Shown: piece by piece, positions 1-8,370 of the stretch | How positions within the stretch are numbered: position 1 is the stretch's first letter | How the letters are laid out: each line of letters begins with the position of its first letter | Origin: Ignavibacteriales bacterium UBA6490 | GTDB taxonomy: Bacteria; Bacteroidota; Ignavibacteria; Ignavibacteriales; Ignavibacteriaceae | NCBI GenBank assembly: GCA_002435365.1 | Contig: DJMM01000104.1 | Span: 1 to 13,119 of the forward strand | Direction: 5' to 3' | DNA length: 13,119 nt | Translations under genes and position numbers: made by a program | The notes under the pieces: model-generated | The model's database searches: none | Told to the model about the DNA's origin: nothing | What the model saw: only the letters and a program-made list of their open reading frames with translations

Positions 1-401
1 ACTACAACACCACCGGAGTTTTATTCATAACCAATGACGGCGGCTTTGCAAACCTCCTCACACATCCGAAAAACAATGTTCCCCGTGTTTACGAGGTCAA
101 ACTTGACAAGCCCCTGCTTCATGAAGACCGCAGCAGATTGCTGAAAGGAATTTTTCTTGAATCAGGCAGGGGAAAGTTCAATGAAATCGCCTCAGTCCGA
201 AAAGATAACAAATCAATAGAGGTAACATCGGTTGAAGGAAGAAATCACTTCATCAAAAATATGTTCGGAGCTCTGGGATACAGGGTTATTGCACTAAACA
301 GGAAAAGTTTTGCAGGAATATCTTCCGATATTCCGAAGGGTAAATACAGGATTTTAACGGATTATGAAGTTAACGGACTATTGAAGGCTTATGGGAAATA
401 A
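1..401 (+). CDS. rRNA pseudouridine synthase, RsuA/RluB family, C-terminal part (5' end outside window)
   Basis: Partial gene read in the frame starting at base 3, ending in TAA at 399-401. The visible protein begins YNTTGVLFITNDGG, which is the segment directly after the catalytic RLD motif of RsuA/RluB/RluE/RluF enzymes. The first two bases (AC) fit the end of a GAC codon for the catalytic Asp, so the cut falls on or next to that residue. Further family signatures are THPKNNVPRVYEV, EGRNHFIKNMF (usually EGRNRQIRRMF) and the C-terminal block DIPKGKYRILTDYEV. Members isomerise uridine to pseudouridine in 16S or 23S rRNA in the cytoplasm. Which uridine is targeted cannot be told without the N-terminal S4 domain, so no symbol is given. 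The TTG at 138 is internal and not a start. The gene overlaps dacB by 11 nt. Confidence 0.9.
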   Translation, partial: YNTTGVLFITNDGGFANLLTHPKNNVPRVYEVKLDKPLLHEDRSRLLKGIFLESGRGKFNEIASVRKDNKSIEVTSVEGRNHFIKNMFGALGYRVIALNRKSFAGISSDIPKGKYRILTDYEVNGLLKAYGK

Positions 402-1878
402 AATAACAATTGTCGTAGTTTCTTTAATAATAAATTTAAGCGCTTTCGCCCAGGATACCGTCAGTACAGGTCAACAATCAACATTAAAAGAATTCTGGAC
501 ACAGATTGATGACATTTTCAATGACGTGAATTTCAGCAATGCCAACTGGGGGGTTGTAATTCAGTCCCTTCAGACTGGAGAATACTTTTTCAAGAGGAAT
601 GAGGACAAACTCTTTATTCCCGCTTCAAACATGAAACTTTTTACCACTGCTGCCGGACTGCTTACTCTCGGGAGTGACTTCCGGTACGAAACGCCCATTT
701 ATTCCTCCGGTGAAATTGACGGCTCTCTGCTGCGCGGTGATCTCATTATACAGGGTTCCGGTGATCCGACAATCAGCGGCAGGTTTTATAATAATGATAT
801 ATATTCTGTCTTCAAGCAGTGGGCAGATTCGCTTTCTGAAATGGGGATTGACGAGATTGCCGGAAATATAATAGGTGATGATAACAGTTTTGAAGACCGC
901 GGACTCGGGAGCGGATGGTCATGGGATTATGAAAGTTCCTGGTTTGCTGCTCCCTCCAGTGCTGTCAGCTTTAATGATAACTGCATTGATATTACAGTAG
1001 TTTATGACAAAAATGAACATACTTCAAAGATTAAGATAGCTCCTTCAACAAGCTATGTTATTCTTCTAAATAATGTTAAAGTGGTATCCCCTGACTCTGT
1101 AACCTCGATAGATGTATACCGGGAAAGGGGGACGAATGTTATAAACGTATTTGGAACAATACGTGAAGGGACCGATACTGTTAAGTCGTTCTGCACTATA
1201 AATAATCCGACCCAATACTCCATGGTTATTCTAAAGGATGTACTTGAAGAAAGGGGTATTTCCGTAAGGGGTTACCCTATGGATATCGATGACATTTCAG
1301 GTATTGTAGATTACAGCCGCATGAAAAAACTTTTCACCCATTACTCGGTTTCGCTCAAAGATATTGTTAAGGCAATTAATAAAAGCAGCCAGAATTTTTA
1401 TGCTGAACAGCTGCTGAAGACAATCGGGTTGGAAATAAAGAATTATGGAAGTTATGAGAATGGCGTTGAAGCGTGTAAGGAAGTTTTTGAAAAAATGGGA
1501 ATCAATCCTGAAAGTATGGTAATGGTGGACGGGAGCGGATTGTCGAGGTTAAACCTTGTAACGCCTAAACAGATAATCGCATTACTTACATATATGTACA
1601 ACAACGGGCAGTACGTGCCGTTTTACAACTCACTTCCCATTGCCGGAGTTGACGGGACTATGGCAAGAAGACTTAAGAATTCCAGGGCGGAAGGAAGAAT
1701 AAGAGCAAAGACAGGCTTCCTTGGCTTCGCCAGAAGCTTGAGCGGATATGCAATAACTGCAGATAATGAACCAGTAGTTTTTACGATGGTTGCAAACAAC
1801 TTTAATGTTCCGGTGAAACTTGCTGAAAACATTCAGGACCTTGTATGCCTTCGGCTTGCTAATTTTTCAAGAAAATAA
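391..1878 (+). CDS. dacB: D-alanyl-D-alanine carboxypeptidase/endopeptidase (PBP4-type, peptidase S13)
   Basis: 495-residue exported penicillin-binding protein that trims or cleaves peptidoglycan peptides in the periplasm. A signal peptide is visible at residues 1-20 (hydrophobic core VVVSLII, ending AFA before Gln21). All three active-site motifs of the serine D,D-peptidase fold are present: SxxK as S79-N-M-K82 with nucleophile Ser79, SxN as S333-Q-N335, and KTG at 440-442. The long stretch between SxxK and SxN, with the QGSGDPTISG block near 121-130, matches the inserted domains of the S13/DacB class, and the length is normal for it. VDGSGLSR near 379-386 is also typical. The ATG at 391 lies inside the upstream pseudouridine synthase gene (11-nt overlap), with GAAGG at 383-387 as a closely spaced ribosome site. 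lysS follows after 12 nt. The class is clear; the physiological balance of carboxypeptidase and endopeptidase activity is not visible. Confidence 0.95.
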   Translation: MGNKITIVVVSLIINLSAFAQDTVSTGQQSTLKEFWTQIDDIFNDVNFSNANWGVVIQSLQTGEYFFKRNEDKLFIPASNMKLFTTAAGLLTLGSDFRYETPIYSSGEIDGSLLRGDLIIQGSGDPTISGRFYNNDIYSVFKQWADSLSEMGIDEIAGNIIGDDNSFEDRGLGSGWSWDYESSWFAAPSSAVSFNDNCIDITVVYDKNEHTSKIKIAPSTSYVILLNNVKVVSPDSVTSIDVYRERGTNVINVFGTIREGTDTVKSFCTINNPTQYSMVILKDVLEERGISVRGYPMDIDDISGIVDYSRMKKLFTHYSVSLKDIVKAINKSSQNFYAEQLLKTIGLEIKNYGSYENGVEACKEVFEKMGINPESMVMVDGSGLSRLNLVTPKQIIALLTYMYNNGQYVPFYNSLPIAGVDGTMARRLKNSRAEGRIRAKTGFLGFARSLSGYAITADNEPVVFTMVANNFNVPVKLAENIQDLVCLRLANFSRK

Positions 1879-1879
1879 C

Positions 1880-1885
1880 AGGAGA
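1880..1885 (+). promoter_or_regulatory. Ribosome binding site supporting the GTG start of lysS
   Basis: AGGAGA lies just after the dacB stop and five bases before GTG at 1891. It is a near-perfect Shine-Dalgarno sequence, and no in-frame ATG is nearby, so it settles the GTG start. Confidence 0.8.
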
Positions 1886-1890
1886 AATAA

Positions 1891-3393
1891 GTGGAAAATA
1901 ATCAACAGGATCTTAATGTACTTATTAAAAGAAGATTTGAAGAATTAGAAGAACTGAAAGCAAAAGGATTCGAACCTTTCCCTTATTCATTTGATGTAAA
2001 CAGCAGCTCGGAGTGGATTTTAAATAATTTCAGGGACGGTGAAGATACCAGTGTAAGCATTGCCGGCAGAATCATGACAATCAGGAGGATGGGAAAGGCT
2101 TCCTTCGCTCATATCCAGGATGACAAAGGGAGAATCCAGATTTATTTAAAAAAGGATGATATCGGAGAGTCATACGATGCATTTAAACTTCTGGATATCG
2201 GAGACATAATCGGTGTTACAGGATATGTATTCAAAACAAAAACCGGTGAAATATCGGTCCATGTCAGAGAACTGAAGCTGCTTTCAAAATCGTTAAGACC
2301 GCTGCCGATTGCAAAAGAAGTTACGGATGAGCAGGGAAATAAAATAATATTCGACCAGTTTGCCGATAAAGAGCTCAGATACCGGCAGAGGTATGTTGAT
2401 CTAATTGTCAATCCGGAGATAAGAGATACATTTATTAAGCGCAGCCGTATTGTGTCATCGATGAGAAAGTTCCTTGACAGCCGGGGATATCTTGAAGTTG
2501 AAACACCGGTTTTACAGCCCATTTACGGAGGTGCGGCAGCGAGACCATTCCTTACCCATCATAATGCCTTGAATACAACACTTTATCTGAGGATCGCAGA
2601 TGAGCTCTATCTGAAGCGTTTGATAGTGGGTGGATTTAACGGTGTTTATGAAATATCAAAAGATTTCCGGAATGAAGGAATGGACCGTACCCATAATCCT
2701 GAATTTACAATGATGGAATTGTACGTCCCTTATAAAGACTATGAATGGATGATGCAGTTTGTAGAACAAATGTTGTACGAGATCTCAATGGAGGTGTTTG
2801 GTAAAATTGATTTTGAGTATAATGGATTAAATATAAATTTCAGTGTACCATGGCGTCGGTTATCGATGGTCGAATCGATCAGGGAGAAAACCGGTATGGA
2901 TATTCTATCAGCTTCAATTGACGAATTAAAAGGCGCTGCCCGCGGGAAGGGAATTGAAACATCTGCTGATGATACGAAGGCCGGGATTATTGACGAAATA
3001 TTCAGTACTCTTGTACAGCCCGAATTAATTCAGCCGACTTTTATAATCGATTACCCGGTTGAGCTGTCGCCGTTGGCAAAAAGGCATCGCAGTAAAGAAG
3101 GCCTGGTAGAAAGGTTTGAGGGATATGTCGGGGGCAAGGAAATCTGCAATGCTTTTTCGGAACTTAATGATCCTCTTGACCAGAGGCAGAGATTTGAGGA
3201 TCAGTCCAGAATGAGGGAGGCCGGGGATCAGGAAGCTCACCAGAGGGATGAAGATTTTCTGAGAGCGCTTGAATATGGTATGCCTCCAACTGCAGGATTG
3301 GGTATTGGTATAGATCGTCTGGTAATGCTGCTCACGAATCAAAGCTCGATAAGAGATGTTATCTTTTTCCCGCAAATGAAACCGGAAGCTTGA
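1891..3393 (+). CDS. lysS: Lysyl-tRNA synthetase, class II
   Basis: 500 residues, the usual length. It charges tRNA-Lys with lysine using ATP in the cytoplasm. The N-terminal OB-fold anticodon-binding domain spans about residues 55-130 (SIAGRIMTIRRMGKASF and HIQDDKGRIQIY). The class II catalytic core follows. Motif 1 is near 196-217 (SRGYLEVETPVLQP, then YGGAAARPF), motif 2 near 259-277 (FRNEGMDRTHNPEFT) and motif 3 at 469-476 (GLGIGIDR), followed by the usual lysyl ending DVIFFPQMKPE. No extra C-terminal domain is fused. The start is GTG with a strong AGGAG site. The gene sits between a cell-wall enzyme and a secreted DUF2279 protein, a positional rather than functional link. No oddity in the key motifs. 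Confidence 0.98.
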   Translation: MENNQQDLNVLIKRRFEELEELKAKGFEPFPYSFDVNSSSEWILNNFRDGEDTSVSIAGRIMTIRRMGKASFAHIQDDKGRIQIYLKKDDIGESYDAFKLLDIGDIIGVTGYVFKTKTGEISVHVRELKLLSKSLRPLPIAKEVTDEQGNKIIFDQFADKELRYRQRYVDLIVNPEIRDTFIKRSRIVSSMRKFLDSRGYLEVETPVLQPIYGGAAARPFLTHHNALNTTLYLRIADELYLKRLIVGGFNGVYEISKDFRNEGMDRTHNPEFTMMELYVPYKDYEWMMQFVEQMLYEISMEVFGKIDFEYNGLNINFSVPWRRLSMVESIREKTGMDILSASIDELKGAARGKGIETSADDTKAGIIDEIFSTLVQPELIQPTFIIDYPVELSPLAKRHRSKEGLVERFEGYVGGKEICNAFSELNDPLDQRQRFEDQSRMREAGDQEAHQRDEDFLRALEYGMPPTAGLGIGIDRLVMLLTNQSSIRDVIFFPQMKPEA

Positions 3394-3400
3394 TGTCCAG

Positions 3401-4378
3401 ATGAGAATACTTTTCTGTATACTGGTTATTATTTCTTCAAATATCTCGGCTCAGGAAGATACTCTTTTAGTCCTGAGAGAAAAGGAACATCCTGTAATAC
3501 CAGTGGGTGTTGATAAGTTCAGGGTTCCTGTTTCTTCACGATCCGTTACTGCAGGAGGTGAAAACAGCTGGAATTATACTCAGTATGCTGATTACGATCC
3601 TCTGGAAACAGAGATCAATTATCCGGTACTGGCAGGTGTTGGCGGAATATTTCTTGGATCCGGGATAGCAGTGCATATTTATCAGAGAAATGCATGGTGG
3701 AAAGATCAGAGGCAGGCATTCCATTTTGTGAATGATAGTTATTATGCTCTTGGGATAGACAAAATCGGACATTTTTACGCCGGCAGTTTACTTGCACACG
3801 CATTTTCTTCCGGGCTCGAGGCAGGCAATATTAATTCTGAAGATGCAGCAATTTACGGCAGCCTGGCTTCGTTTCTTTTTGAATTATATGTTGAGATAGA
3901 GGACGGATACGGTCCCGACTGGGGCTTCAGTCCGGGTGATGCAACCGGGGATTTTCTTGGTGCTGCATATACGCTGGGGCAGTATTATGTGCCTTATCTG
4001 AAAAATTTCATTCCTAGATTCAGTTACATTCCGTCAAATGAACTCCTGGAGGGAAAACACCGCGGGGGAAACATGATTGACGACTATGAAGGACAGAAGT
4101 ACTGGTTAAGTTTTAGAGTAAAAAACCTTTTACCAGACAATCTAAGCCAGTATTGGCCCTCTTTTTTAATGTTATCGGCTGGTATGGGGGTAAAGGACCT
4201 TGATGGAAGCGGGGGAGGTACAAGAGAATTCTATATTGCCCTTGACATCGATGCTGAAGAAATCCCGCTGTATGGAAAAGGATGGCAGTTCCTGAAGAAT
4301 ACGCTTAATTACATCCATTTTCCGATGCCGGGGATAAGAGTTTCCCCTGATGCTGCATTTTTCGTTTTTTGTTTTTAG
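3401..4378 (+). CDS. Secreted DUF2279-family protein of unknown function
   Basis: 325 residues. An N-terminal signal peptide (about 1-17, ending ISA before Gln18) directs export, and there is no lipobox Cys at the cleavage site. Residues about 75-95 form a Gly-rich hydrophobic segment. The core at about 108-200 has the features I associate with DUF2279/YfiM: D120-K-I-G-H124-F-Y-A-G, an acidic helix with E161, E165, E167 and D168, then GPDWGFSPGD180-x3-D184 and a hydrophobic helix. The C-terminal third (about 230-325) is beta-rich and ends in alternating Phe residues. Function is unknown; the conserved His and acidic residues could be a metal or catalytic site, which is inference. The ATG at 3401 is 7 nt after lysS with no clear Shine-Dalgarno, so translation is probably coupled. 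The glycosyltransferase and Wzi-like barrel downstream suggest an envelope role. Confidence 0.75.
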   Translation: MRILFCILVIISSNISAQEDTLLVLREKEHPVIPVGVDKFRVPVSSRSVTAGGENSWNYTQYADYDPLETEINYPVLAGVGGIFLGSGIAVHIYQRNAWWKDQRQAFHFVNDSYYALGIDKIGHFYAGSLLAHAFSSGLEAGNINSEDAAIYGSLASFLFELYVEIEDGYGPDWGFSPGDATGDFLGAAYTLGQYYVPYLKNFIPRFSYIPSNELLEGKHRGGNMIDDYEGQKYWLSFRVKNLLPDNLSQYWPSFLMLSAGMGVKDLDGSGGGTREFYIALDIDAEEIPLYGKGWQFLKNTLNYIHFPMPGIRVSPDAAFFVFCF

Positions 4379-4380
4379 TC

Positions 4381-4385
4381 AAGGA
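4381..4385 (+). promoter_or_regulatory. Ribosome binding site favouring a TTG start at 4393
   Basis: AAGGA lies seven bases upstream of TTG 4393 and just after the TAG of the DUF2279 gene. It supports 4393 over the earlier in-frame TTG at 4369, which lies inside the preceding gene with only T-rich sequence before it. Confidence 0.6.
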
Positions 4386-4392
4386 TTTATTA

Positions 4393-5121
4393 TTGAAATA
4401 CAGTATAATTATCCCAACCCTGAATGAAGAAAAACTTCTTCCGCAGTTGCTCGAACAGATCAATAATCCGGATCTTAAAAATAAATATAATCTGGAAATC
4501 ATAATTTCGGACGGAGGAAGCAAAGATTCCACGATTCCGATTGCATTAGCGAAAAGCGATATTCTGATTTCGAATGAAAATGGAAAAAGGCAGAATATCT
4601 CACAGGGAAGAAATTGCGGAGCTCGGCATGCAACCGGGGAAATCCTTGTTTTCATAAATGCCGATATTTTATTCGACAATGTATCTCTTTTCTTTAACTA
4701 CCTGGAAATAAATTTTATAAATTCAGAGTACAGAGCAATGTCTTGTGCCGTTAAAGTATTTCCGGAAACCGAAATTCTCTCCGACAGAGTATTTCACTGG
4801 ATATACAACACATATTTTCGTACTCTGAATATTATAGGTATTGGAATGGGAAGAGGAGAGTGCCAGGTGATTAAAAAGGACGCTTTCGAAATGGCTGGAG
4901 GATACAACGAAGATCTTGCAGCAGGTGAGGATTTCGATCTTTTCAGAAGAATCCAAAAATCAGGGAAGATCCTTTTTACAAACAAATTATTTATTTATGA
5001 ATCTCCGAGACGCTACAGGAAATTGGGTTATAAAACTGTTACATTACAATGGCTTAAAAATGGTCTTTCTGTATTTTTTAAAAACAGATCTCTGGATAAA
5101 GAATGGGAGCAGGTAAGATGA
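4393..5121 (+). CDS. Glycosyltransferase family 2
   Basis: 242 residues from TTG 4393. This start places MKYSIIIPTLNEE at the N terminus, as in most GT2 enzymes, and has AAGGA upstream; a TTG at 4369 would add eight residues. It is a GT-A fold sugar transferase using a nucleotide-activated donor. The nucleotide-binding segment SIIIPTLNEE (4-13) is followed by IISDGGSKDST (38-47), the metal-binding position INADI with Asp91, and the acceptor-side GEDFDLFRR with E179-D180 as probable catalytic acid region. GKRQNISQGRNCGA near 64-77 is a typical conserved block. No membrane helix is evident, so it should act in the cytoplasm or at the inner face of the membrane. Sugar and acceptor cannot be deduced. 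It overlaps the Wzi-like barrel gene by 4 nt (ATGA), pointing to a polysaccharide or glycolipid role. Confidence 0.9.
   Translation: MKYSIIIPTLNEEKLLPQLLEQINNPDLKNKYNLEIIISDGGSKDSTIPIALAKSDILISNENGKRQNISQGRNCGARHATGEILVFINADILFDNVSLFFNYLEINFINSEYRAMSCAVKVFPETEILSDRVFHWIYNTYFRTLNIIGIGMGRGECQVIKKDAFEMAGGYNEDLAAGEDFDLFRRIQKSGKILFTNKLFIYESPRRYRKLGYKTVTLQWLKNGLSVFFKNRSLDKEWEQVR
5105..5109 (+). promoter_or_regulatory. Ribosome binding site favouring the 5118 start of the Wzi-like gene
   Basis: GGGAG ends eight bases before ATG 5118. It lies inside the GT2 coding end. An upstream in-frame ATG at 5103 overlaps this motif and would only add MGAGK before the signal peptide, so 5118 is preferred. Confidence 0.55.
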
Positions 5122-6743
5122 GAATCCTGATTTTATGTTGTATCCTGTTGCTCAGTGCAAGCTATGCTATCGCTCAGACTGATTATGTAGAGCTGGATAA
5201 CCGTATTTACAGTTTTCTTGAGAGGATGGAAAACCGCGGTATTATCGATGATTATAATTCCTTTGCAAAACCGTTAACCCGTGGAGAAGCCGCATCTTAT
5301 CTCTTGATTATAAAGAATAAGGAAACATCGTTAAATGAGATTGACAGGGCCGCTCTGAATGATCTGGAGACGGAGTTTGAATATGAGCTTTACGGATCGG
5401 CTAATAACAGTGTAAGAATTATAAATAATAATGGTTACGATTATAAAGGCGAGAAACAGAAGTATCTATTCTTTGAACAGACTAATGGATTTAACATATT
5501 CATTAACCTGTTTACTGAAATTGAATATATTCACAACTATAAGAAAAATATATTAAACAATAATTCATTTACAGGAAATCTTGGCGGAATAATAAGGGGA
5601 AATATAAATGATAAGTTCGGATATTATTTAAAAGGAACTAACGGAAAAGTATTCGGAAACAGAGACGCTGCCCTTACTAAACCGGGACTTGCTCAGAATT
5701 TCAAATTTTCAGAAAAACCTGATGAATCATTTTTTGATGAAACTGAGGGTTATCTTACTGCAGATTTTAATCTTATCAGATTCAAGCTCGGCAGAGACAG
5801 GATTAAATTAGGGTACGGGGAAATTCCGCTGATTGACGACTACTCGCCAAGGTTTGATTACCTGGGATTATTTTTAAAATATAATTTTTTCAGTTACTCA
5901 TTCCTGCATGCCAAAATGCTGGATATAGATGCTTCCGGTGGTCATCCTGTATATTCGGATAAATTCCTGGTCTATCACAGAATCGGATTCAATACAGGTA
6001 AACATTTTGATTTCGGGATTGGTGAATTAGTAATTTACGGAAACCGGGGGATCGACTTATCCTACCTGAATCCCTTCGTATTTTATAAGAGTATTGAACA
6101 TTCCAACCGGGATAGGGATAATTCGATGCTGTTTGCTGATATTAATAATAACAGTATTCCAAATACAAAATTGTTTTTGACTTTTCTTATCGATGATATT
6201 TCGCTAAGTAAAGTGGGTACAGGATGGTGGGGAAATCAAACGGTATTAAATACCGGATTTTATATTAATGACATCACAGGACTGCCTTTGGACGTTGCGG
6301 CCAGCTATCAAAGAGCTGAGCCTTATACTTTTACTCACAGATTTTCCTATAACAGTTTTACAAATCTGGGATATAGTCTGAGCCCCTATTCTGTTCCGAA
6401 TAGTGAAATATTCAAAGGCAGATTAACCTATAGAATAAATTACAGATTTGAAATGTCTGCCGGTTTTACTTACATTCTGCATGGAGCGAATCCCGTTTCA
6501 GAAAAAGGAATTATAAACGTTGGAGGAGATATCCTGCTTGGTCATAGTGATTCTGACCCTGAAAAAGCTTCATTTTTAGATGGTATTCGTGAATATTACA
6601 GAACTTTCTTTATATCTGTCTTTTTTGAACCAGTAAATCAGCTCAAAATCAACTTAAATATATCTTACTTGAATAATTCATCCTGGAGTAAGAAGTCACA
6701 TAAAGAAGTTCAAAGTTTTTTTACTTTAACAACGGCATTTTAA
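5118..6743 (+). CDS. Outer-membrane beta-barrel, capsule assembly Wzi-like
   Basis: 541 residues from ATG 5118. A signal peptide occupies about 1-19 (LLLSASYAIA before Gln20). Residues about 25-90 form a helical region (IYSFLERMENRGIIDDY, KPLTRGEAASYLL) that resembles an S-layer-homology-type repeat. The rest alternates hydrophobic and polar residues with many aromatics and turn sequences, the pattern of a large outer-membrane barrel, and the chain ends TLTTAF with a C-terminal Phe as expected for a BAM signal. Overall shape and length fit the Wzi capsule assembly family, whose E. coli member helps attach capsule at the surface. That assignment is by resemblance, and a porin-like barrel is the alternative. 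The ATGA overlap with GT2 supports a surface-polysaccharide context, although no capsule polymerase or exporter gene is in this window. Confidence 0.72.
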   Translation: MRILILCCILLLSASYAIAQTDYVELDNRIYSFLERMENRGIIDDYNSFAKPLTRGEAASYLLIIKNKETSLNEIDRAALNDLETEFEYELYGSANNSVRIINNNGYDYKGEKQKYLFFEQTNGFNIFINLFTEIEYIHNYKKNILNNNSFTGNLGGIIRGNINDKFGYYLKGTNGKVFGNRDAALTKPGLAQNFKFSEKPDESFFDETEGYLTADFNLIRFKLGRDRIKLGYGEIPLIDDYSPRFDYLGLFLKYNFFSYSFLHAKMLDIDASGGHPVYSDKFLVYHRIGFNTGKHFDFGIGELVIYGNRGIDLSYLNPFVFYKSIEHSNRDRDNSMLFADINNNSIPNTKLFLTFLIDDISLSKVGTGWWGNQTVLNTGFYINDITGLPLDVAASYQRAEPYTFTHRFSYNSFTNLGYSLSPYSVPNSEIFKGRLTYRINYRFEMSAGFTYILHGANPVSEKGIINVGGDILLGHSDSDPEKASFLDGIREYYRTFFISVFFEPVNQLKINLNISYLNNSSWSKKSHKEVQSFFTLTTAF

Positions 6744-6756
6744 GAGCGGAGAAGAT

Positions 6757-8370
6757 ATGCAGGCAAAAAACTTTAGAGTACCTTTTGCTGTCATAATTTT
6801 AACACTTGGTATAGTACTCGGTTTACAGATTGATAAGGTTTTTTCTGATGACAAATTAAGAGCGAGCCTGGTTAAATTTAATGATGTACTGTCCTATACT
6901 GAGAAATACTATATAGAGGAAGTTAATTCACAGCAGCTGGTGGAAGCGGCTATAAACGGTATGCTTCTTAAGCTGGATCCACATTCAGTATATATTCCGG
7001 CAAAACAGATGGAAACCGTTGAAGAATCCTTCCGTGGTGATTTTGAAGGGATAGGGATTGAATTCCAGGTAGTCAATGATACACTGACGGTTGTATCACC
7101 GATTACTGGGGGTCCAAGTGAAGAGCTTGGAATAAAACCTGGCGACCGTATTATCAAAATAGATGGGAATGATGTTATTGGTATTTCAAATGAAGAGGTG
7201 AGACAAAAACTCAGAGGGAAAAAAGATACCTATGTAGAAGTCACAATTAGCAGACCGGGCATCTCAGGTACAATTGAGTATAATATTAAGAGAGATAAAA
7301 TTCCTCTTTATTCGGTTGACACACATTTAATGCTCAATCCTTCCACGGGCTATATCAGTGTATCCAGATTTTCGGAAACAACCGGCGAAGAGTTGGAGAA
7401 GGCACTAGGGGAGTTGAATAAAAGTGGCATGAAACAATTGATCCTCGATTTAAGAAGTAATCCGGGGGGATATTTGAATCAGGCTTTCAGGATGGCTGAT
7501 TTCTTCATCGATGGAAAAAAGAAGATTGTATATACTGTAGGAAGAAGGTCAGAATTTAATGAGAATTATTATGCCGAGGAACCCTCACCTTATGAGAAGT
7601 TGCCTTTAATTATATTAGTCAACAGAGGCAGTGCCTCGGCCAGTGAAATTGTGGCTGGTGCGGTACAGGATTGGGATAGAGGACTGATTGTTGGAGAGAC
7701 TACATTTGGAAAAGGTCTTGTGCAGAGACAATTTACTCTTCCTGATAATTCATCTTTAAGGCTTACAATTTCAGAGTATTTTACACCTTCAGGAAGACTG
7801 ATTCAAAGGAGTTATAAGGATAAAAAGGATAAATCCGAATATTATAGCGAAATAGGTGATAGGAATGAAAATGAAGGCGATAACCTTACTCATCAGGCTG
7901 AAACGGATACATCGAAACCAACATTTAAAACTAATGGCGGAAGAACCGTATATGGCGGAGGCGGTATAACGCCCGACTATATAATTAAATCAGACAGTAT
8001 ATCAGATTTCACAACTGATCTTTTAAGAAATAATGTCTTTTATCAGTTTGTTCTCCATTATCTGGATTCTAATAATTCAGAAGTATCATCGAGATACGGT
8101 AAAGATTTAAGCAAGTTCAAAAATGAATTTAATTTCACTGCCTCGGATATTAAGGATTTTCTTGATTTTTCGAAGGGTAAGGATGTTAAATTCAATGAAG
8201 CAGAGTTTAATAAGGATAAAGAGTATATAATTACCAGGTTGAAAGCCCAGGTAGCACGTAATTACTGGAAAAACCTTGGATGGTATTCAGTGCTTCTTTC
8301 TATCGATGACCAGGTACAAAAAGCCAGTTCATTATTCGGTGAAGCCAGAGATCTGGCAAATTTAAAATGA
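6757..8370 (+). CDS. S41-family C-terminal processing protease (CtpA/Prc type)
   Basis: 537 residues. One N-terminal hydrophobic segment (about 9-24) acts as a membrane anchor or signal, placing the enzyme in the periplasm. A PDZ domain spans about 93-168 (DFEGIGIEF, GIKPGDRIIKIDG). The protease core shows DLRSNPGG (231-238), then NRGSASASEI with predicted nucleophile Ser294, and TFGKGLVQ with Lys319 and Gln323. Spacings Ser-25-Lys and Lys-4-Gln match the catalytic triad of CtpB-type enzymes. Residues about 352-390 are a charged, low-complexity insert before TVYGGGGITPDYI, and a helical C-terminal domain ends the chain. Such proteases cleave periplasmic or envelope proteins from their C termini. 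ATG 6757 is preceded by GGAGAAG. The ATGA overlap with the DUF3108 gene suggests co-production. The substrate is unknown. Confidence 0.95.
   Translation: MQAKNFRVPFAVIILTLGIVLGLQIDKVFSDDKLRASLVKFNDVLSYTEKYYIEEVNSQQLVEAAINGMLLKLDPHSVYIPAKQMETVEESFRGDFEGIGIEFQVVNDTLTVVSPITGGPSEELGIKPGDRIIKIDGNDVIGISNEEVRQKLRGKKDTYVEVTISRPGISGTIEYNIKRDKIPLYSVDTHLMLNPSTGYISVSRFSETTGEELEKALGELNKSGMKQLILDLRSNPGGYLNQAFRMADFFIDGKKKIVYTVGRRSEFNENYYAEEPSPYEKLPLIILVNRGSASASEIVAGAVQDWDRGLIVGETTFGKGLVQRQFTLPDNSSLRLTISEYFTPSGRLIQRSYKDKKDKSEYYSEIGDRNENEGDNLTHQAETDTSKPTFKTNGGRTVYGGGGITPDYIIKSDSISDFTTDLLRNNVFYQFVLHYLDSNNSEVSSRYGKDLSKFKNEFNFTASDIKDFLDFSKGKDVKFNEAEFNKDKEYIITRLKAQVARNYWKNLGWYSVLLSIDDQVQKASSLFGEARDLANLK

Noticed and set aside
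1623..3375. Minus-strand ORFs of 60-126 codons opposite dacB and lysS.
   Set aside because: They lie wholly within well-supported plus-strand genes and their translations show no recognisable domain or ribosome site.
4357..4380. T-rich slippery-looking run (T5, T6 and T5 blocks) where the DUF2279 gene ends and the GT2 frame is already open, as if a frameshift could fuse the two proteins.
   Set aside because: A secreted protein fused to a cytoplasmic glycosyltransferase makes no topological sense, the GT2 gene has its own AAGGA site and start at 4393, and no stimulatory structure is evident.
5103..5117. Earlier in-frame ATG for the Wzi-like gene.
   Set aside because: It overlaps the GGGAG ribosome site and only adds five residues before the signal peptide; 5118 gives the classic ATGA overlap.
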